From Vigna angularis (lineage: Eukaryota; Streptophyta; Magnoliopsida; Fabales; Fabaceae), in contig NC_068971.1 of NCBI RefSeq assembly GCF_016808095.1, positions 4,910,501-4,974,500 of the forward strand: a DNA stretch of 64,000 nucleotides, written 5' to 3'. This document shows, in pieces, positions 12,738 to 25,036 of the stretch. Under the pieces are notes generated by a model. The model was not told the origin of the DNA. It saw nothing but the letters and a program-made list of their open reading frames with translations, and did not search any database. The stretch's first letter is position 1. Every line of letters begins with the position of its first letter. Position numbers and translations under genes: made by a program.

Positions 12738-13082
12738 GGATGATGTCGTCTGAGTCGACGTCGGAGAGGGAAAAGAGGTGGGAATTGCGTATGCGGAGGA
12801 GGTAGATGTTGCAGAGCAAAGAAAGAGAGAAAAAAATTTAATAAAAATATAGAAAAGACAGAAAAAGTTGGGGGCATTTCAGGAAAAGGCAGAGGAGAGA
12901 AGAAAAAATGTAGATTTCTTTTGCCACGTGAGATGAAATTTAACTCCGTTACTGTGCACTTAACGGAAGGGACTCAATTGATACAATTTTGACAATTTTG
13001 GGACCTAATGTCTACACTTTTAAAACCGGGTACTAAACAGAAATTCACCTCTTAACGTGGGGACGAAGTAAGCATTTAAACC
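12738..13082 (-). repeat. Right terminal inverted repeat of the Mutator element
   Basis: Inverse partner of 11309-11652. The terminal bases GCATTTAAACC abut the target duplication. Confidence 0.9.
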
Positions 13083-13328
13083 TTTTTAATTTTATTTCAA
13101 TGTATTTAATATTAAATTATTTTATTTTTAAAATTAAAGCATTAATAAACAAGTTACTATCATCCCATCCAACTTGTCCATCTACCATCATCGTGATCGA
13201 CTGAAGGTGGTCGTGACTCTCACCCTCTCTCATCACTCACCAACATCTTTTCTTCTCTTCCTTCCTCTTCTTCTCAGACTCTGTTCAATAATCTCTGACA
13301 TAGGCATCAAAATTCCCAGACCCAAACA

Positions 13329-16033
13329 ATGAAGAAACTAAAACATTATTACCATCAACAACATCATCAACAACAACGAAAGTACATTGTCCCAGTAATC
13401 ACCATCGTCTCCTTCATCTCCCTCATCTCCCTCCTCCTCTTCGCCCTCAGACTAACCTCCCCCGACGCCTTCCTCATCTTCCCCTTCCCCCTCTCCGCCG
13501 TCATCTCTGCCCCATCCCCCTTCGTCGAGTCCAAGCTTCACGCTCTTCCACTCCCTCCCCCATCCCCTCTTCCCCCCGTCCTCGCCTACCTAATCTCCGC
13601 CTCCGCCGGCGACGCCCCTGCCCTCCTCCGATCCCTATCCGCCCTCTACCATCCCCGCAACCGCTACATCCTCCACCTCGACCGCCATTCCTCCCCCGAG
13701 GAACGCCACCTCCTTGCCGCCCACATCGAACGCCACCCCACCTTCCGACACTTCCGCAACGTCCGCCTTATCTCCAAAGCCAACCTCATCACCTACCGCG
13801 GCCCCACCATGGTCGCGAACACCCTCCACGCTGCCGCCATCGCCCTCTCCGACACCCATTACTGGGATTGGTTCATCAACCTCAGCGCCTCCGATTACCC
13901 CCTCGTTACCCAAGACGGTTCGTCACTTCAAACTCTTTCTATTTTTGGTATGCTTCTTCTTCTTTCTTTAACCGAATGGTTTTTTTATATTTTGATTGGG
14001 TAGATCTGCTGCACGCGTTGTCGCAATTGCCACGAGATCTTAATTTCATTGATCATACAAGTGACATTGGGTGGAAAGAGTGAGTTTACTTAACTAAATG
14101 CATTCTCCCCTTTTTTTATTAGTTTGCTCTGTACAGTTAGAAAATGTCTTGTTATTTTAGTTTGTATACTGAAGAAACATTCCTTTTTAGTTCATACACA
14201 TACAATTTTTAATCTTTTTATTCCGTACACACACTATTATATCCAATTTTCAATCCTTCCACATTCTATTATACGCATTCACCTGTATAAGCTGAAGTTA
14301 AAATAGAAGAAATTAGAATTATAATAATCCTTGTAAATTGGAACTCCTGATTCATTATTGGGGGTTAAAAGGGATGTTTTTAAGTGTAGGGATAAAGAGA
14401 TTTTTTTTCTTATTATAGAAACTAAATTAGTAATTAAACATATTTTCTAATACTTAACTGCATATTTAGTATGAAGTAGTGTGAATGTACATTTTGAACT
14501 TTCAAGTTCTTATTGCATCAATGCGGTCCTTTTCCTTTGAGTTTCTTTTATTTACAGGAGTAAATATTCTGTGGTGAGATGATTCAAACATTTTCATCCG
14601 ATTACAAACTATTATTTTTTACGGGCTGCATAGATATTAGATTCCATTTGCTGAAGTTATAATTTTATCTTAATTGGATGGAATGAGGATAGAAGAACCT
14701 GACTGTGAATGAGAGAAAACATGAAAGATACCACGCGCTAATTGGAATCTAGGAGGCACACATAGCACAATCACATATTTCAGGAACTGAAATTTCAATC
14801 AAGTATATTTTTAATAATAGATTGTTTTTCATGTGAAACCCTATGAATGCGTTTTATTTTAAAGCATTGTTATCCTTATGTGTAGTCATCAACGGGCAAG
14901 GCCTATAATTATTGATCCGGGGTTGTATATGACTAAGAAGCAAGATGTGTTTTGGATAACACAGAGGAGAAGTAAACCAACGGCCTTCAAACTTTTCACA
15001 GGTGTTCATCCATTTCTTATGTCTATTTTTGTTCTCTGGATTTTATGTGGGTTGCCAACATTTCATAAAATGACCTGCATCTGGCCATGACGTCAAGTTT
15101 TTTGTACTCTTTGCAATCACAATGTGATCATAATAATTGTTGCTTCATTTGTTTGCAATTTTCTATAATGACAAGAATTGCAGCGAAATTGTGACTGTGA
15201 TTTCAATTATATGTTCTAGCTTGTTGGTTGCTGTTTCAATTTTATGGGTTGTAACTTGCTCCGGAGTCGGGGTTTTCTTCATCAGAAGCAAGGTTTTGGT
15301 TTGGACTTACTGTGATTAATTAAGTTGTTGGAGCTTAAGAGTCTTGTTTGTGTAGGGAAGAAAGCTTTAGTTGTTATAGTTTTTAGGTGATTACTGTGCC
15401 ATTGGATGGACTTCATTTGTGGATAAGAGGACATAGGATAACGTAAGTGCTCTTATCCAGGTTATGTGCCCAAGAACCTACAAATATATGATTGCCTAGA
15501 TGTTTTTCCTCATGTTAGGTTCGGCTTGGATGGTACTATCAAGATCTTTCATCGATTACTGTATATGGGGATGGGACAACCTACCTCGTACTGCTCTCAT
15601 GTACTACACAAATTTCGTATCTTCCCCTGAAGGGTACTTCCACACTGTCATTTGTAATGCTCAAGAGTTCAAGAACACAACTGTTAATAGTGATCTTCAC
15701 TTCATTTCTTGGGACAATCCTCCCAGACAACATCCCCACTACCTTTCTCTCGATTACATGAAAAAGATGGTTGACAGCAACGCCCCCTTCGCGAGGAAGT
15801 TCCACGGAGACGATCCAGTATTGGACAAAATCGATGCAGAGCTTTTGTCCAGAGGTCCTGGGATGGTTGTTCCTGGTGGCTGGTGCATAGGAAGCAGGGA
15901 GAATGGGAGCGATCCTTGTTCTGTAGTTGGTAATACTACTTTCCTTAGGCCTGGTCCAGGTTCTAAAAGGCTTCAAACTTTGATCAGTTCAATGTTGTCT
16001 GATGAAAATTTTCGACCAAAACAGTGTGTATGA
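13329..16033 (+). CDS. GlcAT14-like beta-glucuronosyltransferase (GT14, Core-2/I-branching)
   Basis: Four exons: 13329-13917, 14004-14079, 14886-15001 and 15519-16033. All introns are GT-AG and the phases join to one frame of 431 aa. Residues ~20-42 form a single N-terminal membrane anchor (VPVITIVSFISLISLLLFAL), the type II topology of Golgi glycosyltransferases. A Pro-rich stem follows, then the GT14/Branch domain: LAYLISASAGDAPALLRSL, YILHLDRHSSPEE, DWFINLSASDYPLVTQD, then FIDYCIWGWDNLPRTALMYY and WCIGSRENGSDPC, ending FRPKQCV. Plant members transfer glucuronic acid to beta-galactans of arabinogalactan proteins in the Golgi. This role is by family; substrate is not proven here. Exon 1 is very C-rich at third positions, unlike the later exons. 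A Mutator element lies 246 bp upstream and may alter regulation. Length and start agree with the family (about 380-430 aa). Confidence 0.93.
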
Positions 16034-17541
16034 CAAAAGCCTACTGCTAACAGCAGTGGTTTCTTGACATTATGTCGCTTGCCACTTGCTTCAGTTTGTT
16101 TTCTCTATTTAGTTAACCTGAAGGGTGAATTCATGTACACCTGTTCAGTAGGAAATGTAAATATTGCGATTGTAAAGCACAAACACGATTTTTTTATATA
16201 TTGACAAGAATTGAAGCTATGTGGTGGCATGATATTGACAGCAGAGCTAGATCACATTCTGCAATTTTGTGACATGAATGAAACAACTGACCACAGAACC
16301 ACTAATAATGTTTGGTGCATGTTACCTGACATTGGTGTGAGGTAGTGTAGGTGTGTAGAAGGTGAGAGCTGAAATCTGACTTCAGACTATTGTGAATGGG
16401 AGATATTACATATATGCTTATTTATTTGTTCCTTTTACTTGACTGGAGCAATGAACAACACGTGCTGAAAGTTGTAGGTGTTGCATACAACTGAGAAGGA
16501 GTAAGTTGATTCCTGATGGTTGAGTTTAACAGGTTTAAACAAGGTGGATGTTGATTGTGTTATTATGGAAAAATGTAATAAAGTTATGAAAAAAGGAGGG
16601 GCACAGCAAAATGAAGAAAGAAAAATGTTAAATAAAATGATTAATAATGCAATATAGATAAAAGAAAAAATAATGCAGAAAGTGTATGCATTTATTGTAG
16701 GGTTAGGTGCTCTCCAGTTAAGATTAAAGTCCCACTTCAACATCATTTTTGTAACTATTATCATAACTAGAGGACATAAAGGCTTTATCTTTTATTTTAT
16801 ATAATTATGTTTAATATATTGTTTATTATATTTTGTATCAAACTAATAATTTAATAGAAAACGTTTAATTATAAAGGGTTATTTTTACTTTTTTTTGTTA
16901 GTTTGATAACTCCACTTTGGAATTGAATGAAAAGAGGTCCTAAGTAATCTAGTAATTGAATCGCTGGACTGTGTGGCAGTCAAATATTTTAGGATGTGTT
17001 CCTTGTTTAAGTAACACATGCAAATGAGCTCAATTTTGCATAAGAAACAATTGCGCCATTTTTGTTCCACCTATAACTGTTTTTTATTCTGAATTTTTTT
17101 TATCAATACTAAAGAATAGACATACATTGCTGTTTTATATTTTCTATTATGTTATCTAGTTAAATTTTAATAATTATGCTAATTTTATATATTTATTTTA
17201 CTAATTGACACTATAATGTTTTTTTATTATGTTTTTTTTATCTTTTATTAGTAATTTTATTTTTATCTTTTTAAATAATTAAAGGTTTATTAAATAATTT
17301 TCAAAAATACAAATATTTTTTCTTTTATTGGTATTTTTATTATTAGTTTTTTAGATAATTAAGGTTTTATTACATAATTTTGAAAAAAATAAGTATTTAA
17401 ATTTTATTTGTGTAATATTTTGTTATAAGTGAAACTCTCATAATATTGAATAATAAATCAAGATTATCATTTAATTACAATTTATTTAAGTACATTTTTA
17501 TCTTTCAGGTTTTCACAACTAGAAATCGCCTAAGCTGATGG
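16034..17541. other. 3' flank and intergenic region
   Basis: The first ~200 bp is presumably the 3' UTR of the glycosyltransferase gene. The rest is AT-rich with no gene or element I recognise. Confidence 0.55.
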
Positions 17542-17549
17542 AGGGAGAC

Positions 17550-18090
17550 TAGGGATGGCAACGGGTCGGGTCGGACACGGATAGTGCCTACCCGTAACCC
17601 GACCCGACAAAAAAAAATCCACCCGCTACCCGCACAGATACTCGCTTAAAAAATATCTGCGAGTATTTTAAAACCCGCGAATACCCGTGGATATCCGCGG
17701 ATACCCGCAAATATTAAAAAAAATATATTTTAATAAATTATTAAAATAATTTAAATAGAATTACAAAAAATATATAAAATATAATATAAATTAAATTAAA
17801 TTTAAATTTAAATTCAATTTTAATTAAATTTAATCTTGTAAAATATAAATTAATGTTAATTTTAATTAAATTTAACTTAATAAAATATAAATTAAATTTT
17901 TATTTTTATTTTTTGCGGGTAGAGGGTATCCGCGGGTACAGATAGTATAATACCCGCACCCGACCCGTTTATAAGCGGGTATTAAAATATCCGCTACCTG
18001 CGGATTGCGGGTACTAAATATCTGCGATCAACTATCCGTCGCGGATTTTATCCGCGGATATCTGCGGGCGTGGATTTTTTGTCATTCCTA
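17550..18090. mobile_element. Non-autonomous hAT-like element (GGGATGGCAA family)
   Basis: The 541-bp element begins TAGGGATGGCAACGGGTCGG and its reversed right end begins TAGGAATGACAA. The flanks AGGGAGAC (17542-17549) and AGGGAAAC (18091-18098) match at 7 of 8 bases, an 8-bp duplication as in hAT elements. The subterminal regions are full of (A/T)CCCGC and TATCCGCGG motifs and the core is almost pure AT. No transposase. A decayed relative lies at 37394-37862. Confidence 0.75.
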
Positions 18091-19083
18091 AGGGAAACTC
18101 TTTGGACTTCTCCTATTTGGGGTTTTATCTTCATCCATGAAGGTTTCCCCCCTTTTGGATTAAGGAGGAAGATGGGTTGTAAAATTTGGTTTGACTACCC
18201 ATACCTTGATACTTGGTTCATAAGTGTTGGAAAATGTCTTTTGAACTTATAACTGAAATTAAGTACCTAATCGAGTTTTTATCTAAGGATATTTATTAGC
18301 AATTTTAAGACTCTTGAACTTAATTGATGGTTGTATATTGAGTATTCAAATAATTGGAACGAGATGAGTTAACAATATATCAAAGTCACTAGAAATGTGA
18401 TTTGAGTATTATTGGGAATTGATTTTAACATGAAATTGAGATGTTTGTAAATGCATGATAATAAAGTGAATAAAAATCTAGTTTTAAGAATTGTAAATAA
18501 TGTATGTTAAATTTCTTTATTTTTATGAACTTTATTAATTGAATATAAATTGCGATAGTTATTAAGTGATACAAAAGTCTTTTTTGGAAAAACCATATCT
18601 CAACTTTTCACTTTTGATTTGATATACTTCTCAATGTCTTAACAATTATATGTAGTATTATTTTTATAATTTATATGTAATATATAATTTGGTTAAATAT
18701 GATTTTACATGTCATCATATTTTAAAAATGAGTAAATAATGTGCTTCTAATCTGATTATTTAAATTGTTTTTACATGACAAAAACGTTTCAAAATTATGT
18801 TTGAGTTATTTATATCAATTTGACAAATTCTAACTCAAATGTCAGACTAAACCATCATTTAACAAATCCAAAAAAGTTAACATTCTTAGTTTGAAAAGGC
18901 TATACCCATTTATTTTTTAAATTTAAAAATTAAAATATATCACAATTTAAGACAAAAATAAATTTTAATTTATTTAAATTTAAAAACTAAATACATATTT
19001 AATCCTATATAAGTCAATGAAAATAATATCAAAAGAGAAATATAAGTTAAAAAAAACTTATTATAAATTAATATAAAGATGTA

Positions 19084-19086
<3 letters not shown>

Positions 19087-19121
<35 letters not shown>
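19087..19121. repeat. (AT)n microsatellite
   Basis: Uninterrupted AT run. Confidence 0.9.
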
Positions 19122-19126
<5 letters not shown>

Positions 19127-19394
19127 GTTATATTTTTTTTTGAGTTTTAAGTTCTTTGTTAAAAAAAATTGTTTTATTGAATGCTTAAAACTTTTATATT
19201 TTTAATTACATTTTATTTTTATTTTGTTGTTAATTGGACTTTATAACCATTGCTTTGCAAAGTCGTTCTTTATGTGTTACTACGTAGAAAAAATTAAGTT
19301 TTAACTTTCCTTTGGATGTTTTCAATTATGTCTATATTAAAAAGATTTGTTCTCTTGAATATCTAAAATATTTATATTTTTTAATTACGTTTGC

Positions 19395-19875
19395 TTGGTG
19401 GAGAACATTACAATTTTGAATAATAAAAAAGTGAAACATTGAAATCTTAATTATCTTTACCAAAGAACATTATTTCGTATCTCCCTATAATTGCTTAATT
19501 TTTGCTTTTATATTATTTAAAAAATGGAACAATGTCAAAATAATTAAGGTTATAGAGATTTATTTTTATTGTTGACCAAATTTGTAATATTCTACTTGAC
19601 ACTATAAAATCAAAATATCACCTCGCTTTGTGACAAGACAAATTGATTTTACAATTTTAAGGACATCATAAATTCAAACAATAACAAATGAAGCATTTGA
19701 ATCTTAATTTGTTTCGCATCTTCACATTATTGGCTTAATTTTTTCTTTAGTATTATTTAAAAAATGGAACAATATCAAAATAATTAGTGTTGTAGAAATT
19801 CATTTTTATTGTTGACCAAGTTCATAATGTTGTATTTGAGACTACAAAATCAAAATATCACTCTACTTGGCTACA
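19395..19875. repeat. Diverged ~240-bp tandem direct repeat
   Basis: Two head-to-tail copies (about 19395-19635 and 19636-19875) share TATTATTTAAAAAATGGAAC, TTTATTGTTGACCAA and AAAATCAAAATATCAC in the same order. Copies are about 80% alike by eye. Confidence 0.7.
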
Positions 19876-20136
19876 AAATCAAAATATAATGATTCAATTA
19901 AAAATACCTATATATATATATATTGAATATTTAATACAATAAAGTTTTTCAATATGAGTTTAGATTTATAAGAGACTTAAAATTTAATAATGTCCTTTTC
20001 TTTTATTTTATGTAGAGATACATAAATAATAAACAATAATTATCCAACTAACCATATCACCCAAGTTGACGACAAAATCAAATGATATATATATATATAC
20101 ATTCATAAATGAAAAATATAAAACTTATAAATATTA

Positions 20137-20223
20137 AAAATACCTAATCTTTAATAACTCAATTTTTTATATAATTCAATTAAAATACCTAATCTTTAAT
20201 AACTCAATTTTTTATATAATTCT
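20137..20223. repeat. 45-bp tandem repeat, two copies
   Basis: The unit starting TACCTAATCTTTAATAACTC occurs at 20141 and 20186 with almost no difference, so the duplication is recent. Confidence 0.9.
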
Positions 20224-21880
20224 TGTTAATGTAATAGCCCTCACTTAAAATTTTAAACTTTCATTTAATTAAGAAATCATCATTTTTATCAATTAACAAA
20301 AAGTGACTTTATTATAAAGATTTTAACTCAGATAATCCATTATTAAATCTATTCGTACCTTTTGGATCACCACTGAAGTCGTTTTGAGAAGCGATTTTAA
20401 CTCAGCTGTATAAAAAGCCGTATATATATATTTCTTCGACAAACATAATATTTAAAAAGAATAAAAGCAATATTTTATAAAGTAGGCCATGATTCAATTC
20501 TTTTTCTGAATTACATTAATAACATCCTACTTTTTACAAAGTACGAAAAATCAAAACACAGAAAGATACATAAACAGTAAAAAAAAGAAAAGAAAAAAAC
20601 ACAGTTGCTAACTTACCTTGGATTCGGTAGCTCACAAGTTCAAAATCTGCTGCATTTTTCTTATTCTTTCATGAAACAGAAACAGAAAGTGCATTATTAC
20701 GAGAAAGTGGTCGAAGGGAATCGTGTCGCATGAGAATGACATTGGTTAATTACATGTTTTTGCAGTTCATGCAACTTTGCAATGCATCTACAATGTCATC
20801 TCTCCTGCGACAAGATTTTCTCCACCACTTATTTTCTCTTTTCCTTTCGATTCTTAATTTACAAACTCCATTGCCAAAACATCAGCAATATATAGATATT
20901 GCCGACACATGGTTCTCAACCCATACTAATTGCTCAAGAAGTTGCCATTAACTTTGGTGGGGTAAACCAACAAATTCTTTTGACAAGTCAACTTGAATGT
21001 TTCAATTGAAACCCACATCTCCAGTGTCCTCTTGCTATGAATTTATTAAACAAGGCATACACCACACTACTTCAGTTATTATTTACTTATTCCACATATA
21101 TTTCTACTTTAATATATATATATATTTTAAATTTTAAACACCAAAACATACAATATTTAAGAGATAACAAATTTTCATATTTAAGTTAGCTGGTTCAAAC
21201 CATAACCCTTTTTACTCTATCTTTTTAACATTTAGAATTTTCAAAGTAAAAGACAAAACTTATTATTATGATAATGAAAGAAGGGGTTAATCTTGAAGCC
21301 AAAGTTTTGAATGGTCTAATTGGCAGTTCGTTCTGGTTGGTCGATTTCTCACACATCGCAACTAATGCAAATATAATTATTCTCTTCGTTCCACAGATCT
21401 TGTTACTGGGTCAATTGAAAAATTCAAAACCACAATGTTGTTGACCTTTTGTCTTCACATAATCATTGAACAAGTTTTCGGCGTGTTTATGTTACTAGCT
21501 AGTACGTAGAAAAGTATTCCAATATTAATAACAATAATATAATAATAAAACATGATAATGATAATAAAATTGTTAGTAATAATAATATTAGGTCAGCGAA
21601 GTGGCGTATGTATGACGTTTCTATAATGGTTTTGGCGATGCCGGTCAACTCTTCTGGATTTGTGTTTCTGGCTAATAAAGGCATATATGTACCAAAAAAT
21701 AAAAATAAAAAAATAGAAAATTGGTTCTTTCTAACTTTACTGTGTAAAAGGTTGTCCTCTCTCTCACTTTCTGTGTACACACACTTGCCGAGTCCAAGGT
21801 CAACAAGTGGTTGCAAATATACCCAATTGCACAAATAACCAATATTGAGTTTCTTTTTATCATTTTTTAAGAGTGTTACG
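20224..21880. other. Intergenic region, no gene supported
   Basis: The frames here (for example 20730-20951 and 21499-21834 on the minus strand) are short and match nothing I recognise. No transposon ends identified. Confidence 0.5.
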
Positions 21881-21884
21881 TAAT

Positions 21885-22945
21885 GACAAAATTAGATAAA
21901 AATCTCACATAAATTAAAAATAAAGTCAATTTAGAATGTACATGTAATTGCAAAAAAGATGATTTTATGAAATTGAGTTATACTTAAACACAACTTCTTA
22001 ATATTTTTTATCTTAGTGATATTTTTTATTTGTTCAATCTATTGTGTGTCATCCGCCATCGAGATATTTGTTATTTGTTGAACATATTGTTTTATCTGCT
22101 ATCAAATTTTCCATTGTTTGTTGAGTATATAATTCGACTTGTTATCGGATGTTATCAGACCACCTATTAATGTGTACATATCTCGACATGAGGGAAGTGA
22201 GTTTGAAATCTCACATCGACTAGAAGTAAAACCAATTTAAAATTAGACTTAAAGATCACTTCTTAACAAAATCTCATTAACTACGACAATTTTAAATATC
22301 TTGGAGATCGTATACGAATAATAGAAAATGTGTGTTAAAATATTTTATAAAAATAAATTCAAATTCAAATTCATTTTTTAAAATAGTATAAGAAATATTT
22401 GAAGTCTATATTAACAAGATTTGTTAATCACTAAACCATCATTAATGTTTAATCTATACTTAGATGTATGTGTCTTTATGTGACGAGATGTGTTAAAATA
22501 TCACGTTAACAAAAAATAAAACAAATTTATAATATATAAATAGATACAAACCTTATCTTATAAAATGATTTTATGTCATTGAGTTACGCTGAAAGTCATC
22601 TTCTTAACAAAACTCATTAACTACAACCTTTTTTAAAATGTTTTGGAGATCTTATACCAATAATAAAAAATGTGTTATAAATTTTATATGAATATATTAG
22701 AATTCAAATTCACTTCTTAAAATGGTATAAGAAATATTTAAAATCTATATTAATAGATTTGTTGATCATCCAATCATAATTAGTATTTAATCTATACTTG
22801 AAATGTATGTGTTTTTAGGTGATGAGATGTATTAAAATCACAAATTAATAAAAAAATAAGATAAATTTATAATATATACATAAATACACACCCTATCTAA
22901 TTTTATATAGTTGAATTATACTTAAAATTTACATTTTAAAAAAAA
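21885..22945 (+). repeat. Array of the dispersed legume LTR-like repeat
   Basis: Three degenerate copies follow one another. The best preserved units run about 22245-22600 and 22601-22930 and share the order TTTAATCTATACTT, (A/G)ATGTATGTGT, GA(C/T)GAGATGT, TTTATAATATATA and a tail like TTTTAT..ATTGAGTTA. The family also occurs at 24920-25036, 29480-29785 and 38690-38803. Full-length members open like a TRIM-type LTR (TGTTGGAAGTCCCACATCG). Calling it an LTR relic is an inference from those termini. Confidence 0.65.
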
Positions 22946-23152
22946 AACTGATTAAAAATTGGGATAGGATAATTATTTTTTCTTTTGCATTATATTCCAT
23001 GAAACCTGTTCATCATGTATCAACCACATAACAAGAAGTGATAATTATTCTCAGCATTACCGTACTTTTGTTGTTGATTCTAAAAGTGCAAGAAAAGTCT
23101 AAATTGTTTATAGATTATACGTATTTGAATTGTAGAATTCTAAATTATATAA

Positions 23153-23157
<5 letters not shown>

Positions 23158-23203
<46 letters not shown>
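23158..23203. repeat. (AT)n microsatellite
   Basis: Uninterrupted AT run. Confidence 0.9.
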
Positions 23204-23207
<4 letters not shown>

Positions 23208-24845
23208 TATTTATTGAATTATGTAAAAATTATAAAATTTATAATATGTTGTTAAATGGAGTAATTCAAATATATTTCTAAAATATATTTTTGAACTGTG
23301 TAATCTAAAAGTAAATTTCAAATTATATAATCTAAAAACTCAAAACAGATTTTCATAATCTATAATAAATTTTCAAATTTTATACTCTATAATGTATTTT
23401 TAAATTTAAGAATCAAGATTATCCAATCTAAAATATATTTATAAATTTCATTATAACCTAAAAATAAAATATAAGTAAGTTAGTCTTTTTCAACGCTTTC
23501 AAAGACTACACGAAAAAGTCTGTGAGAAATAAACTAAAGTAGTTTGTGTACGTAAAATAGCATGACTCCACAAGTCTTTTCAAATCCTTTAATCTCAAAT
23601 TCTAAATTCAATTATTAAGTTTTAATTCCTTAGTTAGTTCAACAATCCAACAATTCAAAGACGTTTAGTTATCCAATCAATTACTTGGGATTATGTGACT
23701 TTCAACATAAAATAAACTGTACGAAGAGACTTGTACTTTGTGTTTTCAAAGTCACCAACAAACGTTAATTATTATTTCTTTGGATAAATAATCCTTAACA
23801 ATAAATGGCTAAAAAAATATTATCAAAACACAAGGATTCTTAATTATTTCATTCTAGTTCTAGATTAAAATAACATTTTTCAATAATAATAATAAAAAAA
23901 AAACTATCCCAAAACCTCGCAACATATAAAGAATAAAAGTGGAAGATAAAATTTAAAATCATAAACACATTAAAAGCTTTAAAATTCATTACATAGAGTT
24001 CCAACTATCACAAACCTAACTGTTCCTACACTTTGGAATCACTAATAGTTGGTTCCACCACCTAAAAGAAATTAGCGTATATTTTTCCACGCTAATCGGT
24101 TAATTGAAAAATTGACCCTTGCGATTGAATGGTTCAACATTGTCCTATTCAATTTCGAGTTTTGGACGATTTTATAACTACACAATATTTCAAAACCAAT
24201 AAATTACGCCTTTTCATCTAATTTTAATATCCTAAAGTCTAAGCTGTAAAAAGTAAGATTTTATATTTACTTATATATTTAATTTAGTAAGATAAATGCT
24301 TATTGTATACTCTAATTTAATTTTATTTTAATTGTAATATGTAAGTTGGAGTATTGCAAATATTTTAATAAATATTAATATATTTTTTGTTAATAAAAAA
24401 TACATGATTAACATCATTTTGTTACAAAATATAATTTAAAAAATAAACTTTAAACTTAATCTAAATTTATAAAATCAACTTATAAAAACATATTTATATC
24501 TATTTATATATTTTAAATTTATCAACAGGATTTCCAACTTATACAATGTAAATTTGTTTTATATCTACTTAATGCAAAATTTCTAAGAACTTGACAAATT
24601 CCATAACTATGTTCTTCAATTAAGTCAAGAACTTGTGATCTTCCTCTAACGACCGTGGTAAACGAAACTATCACTGAAACAAAGTAATTATTCTAACTGC
24701 AAAAATGACTAAAAAGAAAGTTTGAAAAAAAGTACATGATATTTTAGGAGGGTGAGCAGCAAACAATATTAAAATCATGAGTTAAAAAGAATTATTATGC
24801 CATTATATAGTTATTGAATTATCTATTAATGTTTAATCTTACATT

Positions 24846-24847
<2 letters not shown>

Positions 24848-24903
<56 letters not shown>
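24848..24903. repeat. (TA)n microsatellite
   Basis: TA run of about 55 bp immediately before another copy of the dispersed LTR-like repeat. Confidence 0.9.
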
Positions 24904-24905
<2 letters not shown>

Positions 24906-24919
24906 CTAGATGAACAAGT

Positions 24920-25036
24920 GTGTTGAAAATACTACATCAACTAAAGTTTATAATTTATAAGTGGATGTAAATCTCATCTTATACCAATTAATTTTGTGAG
25001 GATAAATTAGACTAAAAATCTATTTTTTAATAGGAT
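24920..25036 (+). repeat. Dispersed LTR-like repeat copy
   Basis: Starts TGTTGAAAATACTACATCAA and continues with the family's TTATAATTTATAAGTGGATG and a decayed GTGAGG..TTAGAC tail. Confidence 0.6.

Larger units (their letters stand above)
11309..13082. mobile_element. Non-autonomous Mutator element with long TIRs (Pack-MULE-like)
   Basis: A 1774-bp element bounded by ~345-bp terminal inverted repeats and by a perfect 9-bp target duplication TTTTTAATT (11300-11308 and 13083-13091). Long TIRs plus a 9-bp TSD are the hallmark of Mutator-like elements. The ends read GGCTTAAATGCTTATTTCGT (left) and GGTTTAAATGCTTACTTCGT (right, reversed). The arms are nearly identical, so insertion looks fairly recent. 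It encodes no transposase. The interior (about 11653-12737) is clearly richer in G+C than the surrounding DNA and contains broken open frames on both strands, as expected if host gene pieces were captured; the donor gene is not recognised. It ends 246 bp upstream of the GlcAT14-like start codon, so it probably sits in that gene's promoter. Confidence 0.9.
18099..20136. other. AT-rich intergenic region
   Basis: No gene seen. It contains a TA microsatellite and a ~240-bp direct repeat, listed separately. Confidence 0.55.
22946..24919. other. AT-rich intergenic region
   Basis: No gene seen. Bases 23100-23480 hold repeated short units of the type AATTATATAATCTAAAA, resembling subterminal repeats of DNA transposons, but no termini could be assigned. 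Confidence 0.5.

Noticed and set aside
12475..12819. 114-codon minus-strand frame
   Set aside because: Begins inside the right TIR of the Mutator element and runs into its interior; no family match.
13635..13913. Minus-strand Gly/Val-rich frame
   Set aside because: Antisense shadow of the C-rich first exon of the glycosyltransferase gene.
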